DNA from: Rufibacter latericius | GTDB taxonomy: Bacteria; Bacteroidota; Bacteroidia; Cytophagales; Hymenobacteraceae | Assembly: GCF_003721515.1 (NCBI RefSeq) | Contig: NZ_RJJD01000002.1 | Location: forward strand, 62,001 to 126,000 | DNA: 64,000 bases | Direction of reading: 5' to 3' | Shown: in pieces, positions 25,949 to 33,915 of the stretch | Numbering within the stretch: the stretch's first letter is position 1 | Layout: each line of letters begins with the position of its first letter | Notes under the pieces: generated by a model | The model's database searches: none | The model's input: only the letters and a program-made list of their open reading frames with translations | What the model was told of the DNA's origin: nothing | Translations under genes and position numbers: made by a program

Positions 25949-26725
25949 ATGAACACCTCTACCACTTACCTCAGCCGGGGAATCTCGGCGGAAGCTCTTA
26001 AACTGAAGCACACCTGGGCCTTGTGGCTGGCTTTTCTGGCCCCGCTTTCCATTGTGTCCATGAACTTTATGGTATTCTTCTTTAAGGGTCATCTGATTGT
26101 GAAGCCTGGTTCTGACCCTTGGTTTAACTGGGCGGGAAATAACTTTTCGGTCACGGCCCAACTGCTGGCGCCTTTGTTTCTGGCTCTACTAACGGCCTTG
26201 GTGAACGGAACGGAGCATCAGTCAGGAGGGTGGAAGCAGTTGTACGCGTTGCCGGTGCCCCGGGCCTGGGTGTTCCTGAACAAATACCTTTTGCTTTTGG
26301 GTTTGGTGATCCTGAGCTACGCCACTTTCTGGGCAGGGCTGTTGGCAAGCGGCTATTTGCTGGGGGAACTCCGCCCGGACCTTGGTTTTCAGAACTACCA
26401 CCATGAGCAGAGCATCAGCCTGAGTGCCTTCAGAATTCTGGTAGGTTCGCTCTTCATTTTTACCCTGCAATTCTGCCTTAGTTACCGGTTCAAAAGCTTT
26501 GCCATGGGCATCGGGTTGGGCATCCTGTTTACCCTGGCTTACCTCATCGGGGCAAGGTGGGAGTACATCGGGTACTATCCATACAGTTGGCCGGGGTTTT
26601 CGGCCATGGCTTCCCAAGCTCCGGGTGTCGCTTGGTTTGTGCCCCAAATGTGGTACAGCATGGTTTTCAGCGGGCTATTGCTGGCAGCGGCTCTGTTAGA
26701 TTCTTGCCGGAGGCAGGTGCACTAG
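25949..26725 (+). CDS. ABC-2 type transporter permease
   Basis: 258 residues from the ATG at 25949; a TTG at 25940 would overlap the ATPase stop and is less likely. Six hydrophobic helices are visible (about 20-45, 65-85, 110-135, 150-180, 180-205, 225-250). The first loops resemble the lantibiotic-type ABC permease family (LEALKLKHTWALWL opening, GGWKQLYALPVPRAWVF). It forms the membrane part of the exporter with the preceding ATPase. Confidence 0.88.
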   Translation: MNTSTTYLSRGISAEALKLKHTWALWLAFLAPLSIVSMNFMVFFFKGHLIVKPGSDPWFNWAGNNFSVTAQLLAPLFLALLTALVNGTEHQSGGWKQLYALPVPRAWVFLNKYLLLLGLVILSYATFWAGLLASGYLLGELRPDLGFQNYHHEQSISLSAFRILVGSLFIFTLQFCLSYRFKSFAMGIGLGILFTLAYLIGARWEYIGYYPYSWPGFSAMASQAPGVAWFVPQMWYSMVFSGLLLAAALLDSCRRQVH

Positions 26726-26727
26726 GT

Positions 26728-26760
26728 TTTGGGTCTATTTTCTTTAAATCAGCTTTAAAC
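26728..26760. repeat. Intergenic palindromic repeat, copy 16
   Basis: TTTGGGTCTATTTTC then TTTAAATCAGCTTTAAAC, starting 3 bp after the permease stop codon. Confidence 0.55.
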
Positions 26761-26770
26761 TGGAACGGAG

Positions 26771-26956
26771 ATGAAAGTATTTTTTACCCTGGCCGTAGGA
26801 GTAGCCATGGGATGGATAACCGCGCTTTTTGACACACAGGGACAACTGGCATTGGAGCAGCACCAACAAAAGGTGGAGGCTACCCTTTTGTACCAAGCCG
26901 ATGCCGCCGAAATAGAGGAAGATCCGGTTTCCTCCATTTTCTTTGTCTGGCCTTGA
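26771..26956 (+). CDS. Small hypothetical protein
   Basis: 61 residues with one hydrophobic N-terminal stretch (about 3-20) then a polar, Gln- and Glu-rich region and a hydrophobic end (SSIFFVWP). GGAG lies at the right distance before the ATG, which is a rare plain Shine-Dalgarno here. It follows the ABC permease on the same strand with a 45-bp gap and may be co-transcribed. No family recognised. Confidence 0.4.
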   Translation: MKVFFTLAVGVAMGWITALFDTQGQLALEQHQQKVEATLLYQADAAEIEEDPVSSIFFVWP

Positions 26957-26976
26957 TGAAGGATTTCTGGGGCTGA

Positions 26977-27600
26977 CTAGCTGAGGGTATAAAAAGGCTC
27001 CTTTTCCTTGTCATGCATCCTGACCTGCCCCTGAAGCACCAGGTACACCAGCAAGCGGCGCGCCCTTTGCTTGGATAGGTTAGCCATGTGCATGAAATCC
27101 TTCAAGGTAAGCTTGCGGTACCGCTTGAGCAGTTCTAAAATGCGCTCCTGCTGATGATCCACCTTTTCTTCCAATGATTCCGTGGCGGGTTCCAGGGTCA
27201 GCGACTTCTCCACCAGTTTGCTCGTCTGTACGCTCTCGTCTTTCACCCGGATGTAACTGCGCCAGTCATCTTCCTTTACTTTCGCCATATGGGGCTTGGT
27301 GGTGCTTTCGGGGATAATCACCTTCAGGATGGTGCCTTCGTCCATGTCCACTTCCTCGTAGATAACTTCCACCGGAGGCTCGCAGAAGGAGTGAAGGGCT
27401 TTGTCAAGCGTATACTTTTCCTCTTCTGGGTCTGCGCCACAGATGGTACCATCATCCTGAACGCCCACCAGGATCTGTCCGCCACGTGTATTGGCGAAGG
27501 AAACCAGGGTACGGGCAATGCGGGCAGGGTGGGTGATGGTCTTCTTGAATTCCAGCGTCTCGCCTTCCCCCTGAAGGATCAACAGATACATTTCTTGCAT
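26977..27600 (-). CDS. AlbA_2/Schlafen-like domain protein with C-terminal winged helix
   Basis: 207 residues. The N-terminal AlbA_2 domain (about 5-120) starts with the typical GEGETLEFKKT and LVSFANTRGGQILVGVQDDG motifs and ends in a predicted strand set (STTKPHMAKVKEDDWRSYIRV). The last 65 residues form a helical unit LTLKDFMHMANLSKQRARRLLVYLVLQGQVRM, a winged helix-turn-helix. The combination resembles proteins annotated as transcriptional regulators or putative DNA-binding; its nucleic-acid target and effector are unknown. Monocistronic, after the SDR gene on the same strand; repeat copy 17 lies between. Confidence 0.85.
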   Translation of the reverse strand: MQEMYLLILQGEGETLEFKKTITHPARIARTLVSFANTRGGQILVGVQDDGTICGADPEEEKYTLDKALHSFCEPPVEVIYEEVDMDEGTILKVIIPESTTKPHMAKVKEDDWRSYIRVKDESVQTSKLVEKSLTLEPATESLEEKVDHQQERILELLKRYRKLTLKDFMHMANLSKQRARRLLVYLVLQGQVRMHDKEKEPFYTLS

Positions 27601-27615
27601 GTCAAGGGGTATTTT

Positions 27616-27651
27616 GTTTTAGGGGTGTTTCCTTGAAAACGGCTTAAAAAC
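27616..27651. repeat. Intergenic palindromic repeat, copy 17
   Basis: GTTTTAGGGGTGTTTCC and GAAAACGGCTTAAAAAC; overlaps the last codons of the SDR frame by 8 bp and lies 15 bp upstream of the AlbA_2 gene start. Confidence 0.6.
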
Positions 27652-28492
27652 CAGTTTGTTCTGCGCTGATGTCCCACAAACGGCGTGCCACGTGGGCATT
27701 ATTAGAATCGGCGGCAGAAGGCACCTGTTTCTTGTTTTTGAAGTACTTACCTGAAACGTGTTTGAGGTACGGAGAAGTAGCCAGGTACACCAGAGTCTCC
27801 GCGCCTTTCGCCGGCGATTTCATGAAAACACTGGTTAACCGGATCAGGTGCCGGATAAAGAAGTTGCTGTTGCTTCCAAAGCCGCTGGCCACCACTCCCG
27901 GGTGCAGGCAATTCACCGTCAGGTTGGTGAACTCGGTGCGGCGGGCCAGCTCGTAGGTGAAATGGATGTTAGCCAGTTTGGAGTCTGCATAGGCGGTGAT
28001 GGCACTGTATTTCTGGGGCTTGCCGGCGTGCTCAAAGTCAATCTGGCCCAGCCGGTGCGCCTCTGAGGTAACGTTGATCACGCGGCCCTGTTCAGAGGCA
28101 AGCAAGGAATCCATGAGCAGGTTGGTGAGCAGGAAAGGAGCCAGGTGATTGGTGGCCCAGGCCAGTTCCCAACCGTCTGCGGTGGTTTGCTGATGTCCCG
28201 GAATCAGGCCAGCGTTGTTGAGGAGCACGTCTACCACAGGGTACTGATTTTTAAGCTCCTGGGCCAGTCGCCGAACCTCTTCCAGCGAAGACAAATCAGC
28301 CAGGTGCAGGTTCAGTTTAGCGCTGGGTACTTTCCGTTGGATGTCATCCAGGGCATGGCGGCCTTTCTGCTCGTTTCTACATACCATCACCACTTGATGC
28401 CCTTCCAACGCCAATGCCTCAGTGGCTGCCTTCCCAATACCCGAGCTTGCGCCCGTCACTACCATTACCTTTCCTTCTTTGTCTGCTATCAT
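27644..28492 (-). CDS. SDR family oxidoreductase (retinol dehydrogenase-like)
   Basis: 282 residues. The NAD(P) motif is TGASSGIGKA (17-26), NNAG is present (LLNNAG), and the catalytic Tyr-x-x-x-Lys is YADSK. The sequence has the extended loop and the EAHRLGQIDFEH stretch typical of retinol dehydrogenase/WW-oxidoreductase-like SDRs, whose bacterial substrates are not defined. The C-terminal codons overlap a repeat copy. Confidence 0.92.
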   Translation of the reverse strand: MIADKEGKVMVVTGASSGIGKAATEALALEGHQVVMVCRNEQKGRHALDDIQRKVPSAKLNLHLADLSSLEEVRRLAQELKNQYPVVDVLLNNAGLIPGHQQTTADGWELAWATNHLAPFLLTNLLMDSLLASEQGRVINVTSEAHRLGQIDFEHAGKPQKYSAITAYADSKLANIHFTYELARRTEFTNLTVNCLHPGVVASGFGSNSNFFIRHLIRLTSVFMKSPAKGAETLVYLATSPYLKHVSGKYFKNKKQVPSAADSNNAHVARRLWDISAEQTGF

Positions 28493-28586
28493 GTCCTGTG
28501 CTGCTCCAGTTTGCCTGGCTATGGGGGACTACGGAATTTTCACCATTTTAGCTGCCTTCGCAGAGTGGAATCCCGTTAACATAAAA

Positions 28587-28611
28587 AATGCGACCCTTTT
28601 GGGGCCGCATT
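28587..28611 (-). terminator. Terminator of the DUF3127 gene
   Basis: AATGCG-CCC type stem of 10 bp; in the minus-strand RNA the one imperfect pair becomes a G-U wobble and a run of six U follows. It lies 28 bp after the stop codon. Confidence 0.8.
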
Positions 28612-28638
28612 CTATATTTCATTACAAAAGGATCTGGC

Positions 28639-29025
28639 TTAGAAAGGAAGATCGTTGTCCATGTCATCGCTGATGAAAGAAGAGCTGGATTTCACCGGCT
28701 GCTGGGCGGCATACGGGTTGCCTGATGCCTGTGGCTGAGCCGCGTTGCCGGCATGCTCTACCCTCCAAGCCTGCAGGTTGGTGAAGTACATGGTGGTTCC
28801 GTTTTTGGTGAACGGTTTTCCGCTTAGGTTGAAGGCAACCTTTACTTCATCGCCTGTTTTGTAGTTATCAAGAATACCGCACTTGTCTTGGGTAAGCTGA
28901 AACTTGGCATATTGCGTATAAGAGCCGTCTGGAATCTCCAAAACGAATTCACGTTTCCGGAATTTGTCGCTCACTTGGGTTTCGTCAAAGATTTCGTGCA
29001 ATCTTCCTTGTACATCAAAAGACAT
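28639..29025 (-). CDS. DUF3127 protein with an SSB-like acidic C-terminal tip
   Basis: 128 residues from the ATG complement at 29023-29025 (MSFDVQGRLHEIF); the longer frame to 29199 is rejected because a promoter-like TATATTTG lies inside it and the extra residues look non-coding. The core (1-85) is DUF3127, a Bacteroidota family with a predicted OB-like fold (KREFVLEIPDGSYTQYAKFQLTQ, FNLSGKPF). A low-complexity linker (NAAQPQASGNPYAAQQ) ends in SDDMDNDLPF, which matches the DDDIPF tip of SSB used to recruit repair proteins. A single-strand-binding or repair-coupled role follows, but is inferred. Confidence 0.88.
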   Translation of the reverse strand: MSFDVQGRLHEIFDETQVSDKFRKREFVLEIPDGSYTQYAKFQLTQDKCGILDNYKTGDEVKVAFNLSGKPFTKNGTTMYFTNLQAWRVEHAGNAAQPQASGNPYAAQQPVKSSSSFISDDMDNDLPF

Positions 29026-29061
29026 AGGTGATAATTTTAATAGATTAGTAAAGTAACTATA

Positions 29062-29069
29062 CAAATATA
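29062..29069 (-). promoter_or_regulatory. Predicted -7 element of the DUF3127 gene
   Basis: Complement reads TATATTTG, 37 bp upstream of the ATG at 29025. This supports the short start. No good -33 TTTG was seen. Confidence 0.45.
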
Positions 29070-29212
29070 CAAAGAATAGGGGGTTTAGATTCCCGCAGCC
29101 AGACTTAAATTTATCAACGTTCTTTGCTTCTGAAGGAAGCAGACGGGGCCTGAAAAGAGGCGGTAATTTTAAGTAGCTAACGGCGAACCCCCTACGCAAA
29201 GAGAAGGAAAGT

Positions 29213-30154
29213 ATGGAGAATCAGCATCGTTTTGCCCTGGCCCTGCACGGGGGCGCCGGAACCATCACCCGGGAATCACTCACACCGGAAATGGACCGGG
29301 AATACCGCCAGGCGCTGCAACAAGCCCTAAAAACCGGGTATGACCTTTTGCGCCAGGGCGGCAGTGCTTTGGCTGCGGTTGAAGCCACGGTAGTTTCCCT
29401 GGAAGACTGTCCTTTGTTCAACGCGGGCCGGGGCTCGGTCTTCAACAAACGTGGCCGCCATGAGATGGACGCAGCCCTCATGTGCGGGAAAACCCTGAGC
29501 GCGGGGGCGGTGACTGGGGTCAGGAATGTGCGCAATCCTATCCTGCTGGCCAGCCAGGTGCTGCACCATTCAGACCATGTGTTCCTATCCCAGCCCGGAG
29601 CCGAGGAATTTGCCCGCAACCACGGCATTGCCTTTGAACCGGATGAATACTTCTTCACCCTGCAGCGCTACGAGCAATGGCAAGCCCTGCGCGATTCAGA
29701 CGTGTACATGCTGGACCATTCAGAAACCCAGGAAAAGAAATTCGGGACGGTGGGGGCAGTGGCGGTTGATCTGCAGGGAAACCTGGCCGCGGCCACTTCC
29801 ACCGGCGGCATGACCAACAAGAACTTTAACCGCATTGGAGATACGCCCATCATCGGGGCTGGTACCTACGCCAACAACCGTACCTGCGCAGTGTCCTGCA
29901 CCGGCCATGGGGAGTATTTCATGCGAAACGTGGTGGCCTATGATATCTCCTGTATGATGGAATACAAGGGGTTGTCTTTGGTTCAGGCCGCTGATTTGGT
30001 GGTGCATGACAAACTGAAGAAACAAGGCGGGGAAGGTGGACTTATCGCGGTTGATGCCCGGGGCCAGGTAACTTTGCCGTTTAACTCTGAAGGAATGTAT
30101 CGGGCCAGTTGGGTGCAAGGGCAGGATCCTTTGGTGGCTATATACCAGGAATAA
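29213..30154 (+). CDS. Isoaspartyl peptidase/L-asparaginase (Ntn hydrolase)
   Basis: 313 residues of the plant-type asparaginase family. The precursor self-cleaves before Thr179 in KKFGTVGAVAVD, which then acts as nucleophile; the substrate loop GGMTNKNFNRIGDTP and GAGTYANN are intact. It releases Asp from beta-aspartyl dipeptides and can hydrolyse asparagine. Convergent with a cyanophycinase gene 48 bp away: cyanophycinase yields beta-Asp-Arg dipeptides, which are its known substrate type, so the pair can complete cyanophycin breakdown. Confidence 0.95.
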   Translation: MENQHRFALALHGGAGTITRESLTPEMDREYRQALQQALKTGYDLLRQGGSALAAVEATVVSLEDCPLFNAGRGSVFNKRGRHEMDAALMCGKTLSAGAVTGVRNVRNPILLASQVLHHSDHVFLSQPGAEEFARNHGIAFEPDEYFFTLQRYEQWQALRDSDVYMLDHSETQEKKFGTVGAVAVDLQGNLAAATSTGGMTNKNFNRIGDTPIIGAGTYANNRTCAVSCTGHGEYFMRNVVAYDISCMMEYKGLSLVQAADLVVHDKLKKQGGEGGLIAVDARGQVTLPFNSEGMYRASWVQGQDPLVAIYQE

Positions 30155-30159
30155 GGTTG

Positions 30160-30194
30160 TTTCGGGGCTGTTTTTCGGAAAACAGCCCCAAAGA
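30160..30194. repeat. Intergenic palindromic repeat, copy 18 (good hairpin)
   Basis: GGGGCTGTTTT (30164-30174) and AAAACAGCCCC (30179-30189) pair perfectly over 11 bp with a TCGG tetraloop; it separates the convergent isoaspartyl peptidase and cyanophycinase genes and is probably their terminator. Confidence 0.8.
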
Positions 30195-30202
30195 AATACT
30201 GC

Positions 30203-31090
30203 CTAATTTTGATCGATAATGATCTGTTTCTCCCCAACGCAGAATTTCCGCTCCCTGATGTCATAATAATTCCCGAAGGCCAGCACGTGCATCCGGAAGT
30301 TTTCAATGGAGAGCGGGGTGCCCGGAGGGGCATATGACGTGTTGTTGTGCTTGATATGGTGCCCGTCTACCACAATGACCAGGTTAGACCCAATGGTTTC
30401 GATGATGTTGCCCTGCGTGATCATAACGCCGGTGTCTTCGCCCAGGCCAATCCCAATTTTAAAAGGATGGGTGGCCACCGCTTCCATCAATCTCCCAAAT
30501 CGGCCCCGTTTCACAAAATGAGAGTCAAAGATGACGTTCTCCTGGAACGCCAGTCCCCGGTCTAATTTCACAGATCCTTTCAGGAGGGAGCGTTGGCTGC
30601 TGCCTCCCTTGATCATGATGTCAGACATGGCCATGGCACCCGCGCTGGTCCCCGCAATCACAAAACCCGCCTCGTGCCAGTACCGGTCCAGCAAGATCTG
30701 GTGAAAAGCAGTGCCCGAGAAGATCCTGAAAAGGCGGGACTGGTCTCCACCGGTGAACATGACGCCGCTGGCTTTCTTCAGGCGGTCCAGGTACTCTGGA
30801 TTCAGGGCGTCTTCCTCTTCCCTGATGTCCATTATGCTGACCTGCTTACAGCCCAGAACCTCAAAGGCATGCAGATAAAGGGCTCCCAATTCTTCGGGGA
30901 TCATGGAAGCCGTGGTGATGACCTCCACCCGGGCATCGCTTCCGCCCATGGCGTCAATGATGCGTCTGAGAATGCCTAATTCAAAGAAACTCAGATGAAA
31001 CTGCTTTTTATGCCGGGGGTACGTGCCTTTGTCTTCGTTTCCGCCAACGGCGATGAGAATGCCTTTGGGGGCTAGCTCAAGTTTGGTCAT
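30203..31090 (-). CDS. cphB: Cyanophycinase (peptidase S51)
   Basis: 295 residues. The S51 nucleophile Ser149 is in IAGTSAGAMAMS and the companion GGDQSRLFRIF motif (114-124) is present, as in CphB, which cuts cyanophycin (multi-L-arginyl-poly-L-aspartate) into beta-Asp-Arg. The enzyme could also act on other alpha- or beta-Asp peptides. Its neighbour, convergent and 48 bp away, is the isoaspartyl peptidase needed for the next step. No cyanophycin synthetase (cphA) lies in the window, so either it is elsewhere or the pair degrades imported polymer. The upstream 188 bp hold no clear promoter motif. Confidence 0.92.
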   Translation of the reverse strand: MTKLELAPKGILIAVGGNEDKGTYPRHKKQFHLSFFELGILRRIIDAMGGSDARVEVITTASMIPEELGALYLHAFEVLGCKQVSIMDIREEEDALNPEYLDRLKKASGVMFTGGDQSRLFRIFSGTAFHQILLDRYWHEAGFVIAGTSAGAMAMSDIMIKGGSSQRSLLKGSVKLDRGLAFQENVIFDSHFVKRGRFGRLMEAVATHPFKIGIGLGEDTGVMITQGNIIETIGSNLVIVVDGHHIKHNNTSYAPPGTPLSIENFRMHVLAFGNYYDIRERKFCVGEKQIIIDQN

Positions 31091-31278
31091 GTATGCAACT
31101 GAAATGTGGTATGGGTACTTCGTTTAAACCTGTGCTTATACGGGATTTCCCCTACTTACGGGCCAATTGCCGGAAGATTGCGGAAATACGGGATATTCTT
31201 AGGACATCCGTTAAACTACCTATCCCTCGCCTCGTATAAAATTTAACACATTAGATTTTACAACTAAAGATAAAAGCT

Positions 31279-31773
31279 ATGAAATTAACATCCTTGAATG
31301 ACCTGTTCATCCATCAGATGAAAGATCTCTATAACGCAGAGCAGCAACTCTTAAAAGCCATGCCAGAGATGCTGTCTATGGTGAAAAGCTCAGAGTTGGC
31401 GATGGCTTTAGAGACGCACATGCGGGAGACCCAACGGCAGATTCAGCGTTTAGAAGAATGTTTTCAGATTCTGGGCATCAGTGGTGGCGGCGAGAAATGC
31501 ATGGCCATGGAGGGAATCATCAAAGAAGCCCGCGAGTTCATGCAGCACGACGCTGATCCTGAGGTTATGGATGCCGGTATCATTGCCTGTGCCCAACGGG
31601 TAGAACACTATGAGATTGCCGGTTACGGAACCGCCTGCACCTATGCCAAATTCCTGGGCCATACCCAGGTGCTGGATCATTTAAAAGAGATTCTGAACGA
31701 GGAGAAAATGACCGATGAAAAGCTTACCATGATTGCGGAAACTGCCGTAAACCGGAAAGCCGAGAACCACTAA
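31279..31773 (+). CDS. YciE/YciF ferroxidase-like protein (DUF892)
   Basis: 164 residues. The opening HQMKDLYNAEQQLLKAMPEM and the alternating helix pattern (LETHMRETQRQIQRLEECF, HYEIAGYGTACTYAKFLG) match the DUF892/YciE family, a four-helix ferritin-like fold with carboxylates for a di-iron site. Proteins of this kind are stress-induced, but the reaction is not known. Single gene with a strong terminator at 31792-31830. Confidence 0.93.
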   Translation: MKLTSLNDLFIHQMKDLYNAEQQLLKAMPEMLSMVKSSELAMALETHMRETQRQIQRLEECFQILGISGGGEKCMAMEGIIKEAREFMQHDADPEVMDAGIIACAQRVEHYEIAGYGTACTYAKFLGHTQVLDHLKEILNEEKMTDEKLTMIAETAVNRKAENH

Positions 31774-31791
31774 CACCTCCTGTTTATAAGT

Positions 31792-31830
31792 CAGAAGAGC
31801 CCATCGGTTTTAACCTGATGGGCTCTTCTG
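31792..31830. terminator. Bidirectional terminator, 14-bp stem
   Basis: CAGAAGAGCCCATC and GATGGGCTCTTCTG pair perfectly, 11-nt loop; between the YciE-like and M1 genes, which converge. TTT and AAA flanks on both sides. Confidence 0.85.
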
Positions 31831-31846
31831 TTTCAGGATAGGTGGT

Positions 31847-33646
31847 TTACCGGAGTAGGGCATCCAGGGAACTGGTGGCTACTGCATGGTAGTTAGGTCG
31901 GGCTTTCCCGTAAATCTCTCGGGCCAGATCGGCTCCCCGAGGTGTTTGAAGCAGGGCTTTGTACAAGGGCATCAGGAATTTCCTTCTGCCCACCCGCACC
32001 AGGAATGTCTCCAGAGCTGCGAAAGCTTCTGTGTACCCGTGCCGGATGGCAATCTTCAGCCACTCCGCCTGAATCTCAGCGTTCCCTGAAGAGGTAAACC
32101 CAAAGGCCTCATCCAGTTCTTTCAATTTATCAAGGGGGAAATTCTGGGGAAGGTTGCTCAGGAAATAGAGCCATTCATGGGTGCTCCAGTTTTGGGTAGA
32201 CAGTTCCTGAGCCGGGGTTCCTGCTTCCCACTTGTCCCGTTCTGCGGCTACTTTCTCAAAAAGACTTGATTTTACATGCGCCACTCCGGCCGGAATGCCG
32301 GGTTTATGAATCCATGCCTCGGCATTGATCTGGTCCCGTAAATGTTGGTTTCCGTTTACCAGCTCTTTTTCCAAAAACAACTCAAAACCAGCTGTGTCCA
32401 TGGACTTGAATTGGAACGTGCTGAAATAGGTGTTCACGAATTGGTCAAACCGTTCACGGCCCACCAGGCTTTCCAGGTGGCGCAGGAACAGGTTCCCTTT
32501 TTCGTAGGCAATCTCCGTCAGGCCTTCGTCTGGATCGCGGTTTTCAAGGTTCAGGTGCAGGCAGGTGTCCTGCGGGGTGTTGCTTAGTTCTTCCAGGGTA
32601 TGTTGCAAATCCTGGTACCCAAGGGTGTGTAGCATCTGAGCGTATTCCGGTCCGTACAGGGCTTCCATGATGCGGCGCTCAAAATACACGGTAAAACCCT
32701 CGTTAAGCCAGAAGTCGTTCCAGGTAGCATTAGTCACCAGGTTCCCTGACCAGGAATGGGCCAACTCGTGGGCCACCAGACTGGTGAGAGACCTATCACC
32801 CGCAATGATGGTGGGAGTGGCGAAGGTGAGTTTCGGGTTCTCCATTCCACCGAATGGAAAGCTGGGCGGCAACACCAGCAAGTCGTATCGGTCCCATTGG
32901 TAAGGCCCGTACAGTTCTTCGGCGGCAAGCAGCATCCTCTCGGTGTCGGCAAACTCGTATGCCGCGGCTTCCAGGGAGGCAGGTTCAGCGTATACTCCGC
33001 ATCTGTCGGCAAGAGGAGCAAAGGCCAGGTCGCCTACCGCTAAGGAGAGAAGGTAAGAGGGGATAGGCTGATCCATCCGGAAAAAGTACGTACCGCTGGC
33101 CTCCTTTTCTTGCGGATTCTGGGCACTCATGAGGGGTAGCAAGTGAGCCGGAACCTGTACCCGGGCCGTGTAGGTAAACCGAACACTGGGACTGTCTTGA
33201 CAAGGCAGCCACGTTCGCGCCAAAATAGCTTGCGACTGAGTGAATAGAAAAGGCTGTGTTTTGCCCGCCGTCTGTTCTGGGGTTAGCCATTGGAGCGCCG
33301 CTGAACTCTGTGTCGTCTCAAAGCTGATCCTGATCTTCTGTGTGCCCGGTGTAAAGGTCACATGCAATCCTTGGCCCAGAAAAGGTTTTTTATCTGATAA
33401 CCGGAAATTGACCTCATTTTCCGGGTCTTCAAGCCACACCTGCCTAATGAGTAGGTGATGGGTGTCCAACACGATCTCTGTGGCCTTATGGGTATGTAGA
33501 TGGTAAACACCGATGCCGGATATCTTCTTCTGATTGAAATCAACGTGGAGGTCCCAGTCTACGTGCTTGATCCGGGCTTCTGCGGGCTTGGAAAAGCTGT
33601 GTGGGTCATAGGGGAACGAAAGAGGAGTATTGTTGCTAAAATCCAT
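31847..33646 (-). CDS. M1 family metallopeptidase, leukotriene A4 hydrolase-like
   Basis: 599 residues. The substrate-binding GGMEN is at 267-271 and the zinc site HELAH (His293, Glu294, His297) with Glu316 in NEGFTVYFE is complete; a C-terminal helical ARM-like domain (about 460-599) is as in human leukotriene A4 hydrolase and its bacterial relatives. There is no signal peptide, so the enzyme is probably cytosolic and trims small peptides as an aminopeptidase; epoxide hydrolase activity would need separate evidence. Convergent with the YciE gene, separated by a terminator. Confidence 0.95.
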   Translation of the reverse strand: MDFSNNTPLSFPYDPHSFSKPAEARIKHVDWDLHVDFNQKKISGIGVYHLHTHKATEIVLDTHHLLIRQVWLEDPENEVNFRLSDKKPFLGQGLHVTFTPGTQKIRISFETTQSSAALQWLTPEQTAGKTQPFLFTQSQAILARTWLPCQDSPSVRFTYTARVQVPAHLLPLMSAQNPQEKEASGTYFFRMDQPIPSYLLSLAVGDLAFAPLADRCGVYAEPASLEAAAYEFADTERMLLAAEELYGPYQWDRYDLLVLPPSFPFGGMENPKLTFATPTIIAGDRSLTSLVAHELAHSWSGNLVTNATWNDFWLNEGFTVYFERRIMEALYGPEYAQMLHTLGYQDLQHTLEELSNTPQDTCLHLNLENRDPDEGLTEIAYEKGNLFLRHLESLVGRERFDQFVNTYFSTFQFKSMDTAGFELFLEKELVNGNQHLRDQINAEAWIHKPGIPAGVAHVKSSLFEKVAAERDKWEAGTPAQELSTQNWSTHEWLYFLSNLPQNFPLDKLKELDEAFGFTSSGNAEIQAEWLKIAIRHGYTEAFAALETFLVRVGRRKFLMPLYKALLQTPRGADLAREIYGKARPNYHAVATSSLDALLR

Positions 33647-33915
33647 TTTGTAAACTTTAGTGATACCTTAAGGTTACCCACTGAAAAGGGTAACAAAGTG
33701 ATTGGTGGACTGAATATCTGGCTTTAAAATATTTATTTACGCAATATTCTAGGAGAAAGCTGGCATAAAATTAGCGGTTTTTAAAAACGAAAGAATGGTT
33801 GCAGAAGTGCTGAGGTGAAGTGATTTAAATCCAATTTTTATCCTTCTTTCTTCTTTTAACTTTTTACTGGGTTTGTAAGTATAAGTACCACATCTTAATA
33901 AAAGGATTAACCTTT

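Noticed and set aside
29026-29199. Longer start for the DUF3127 gene
   Set aside because: A -7 box lies inside it and the 58 extra residues look unlike coding sequence.
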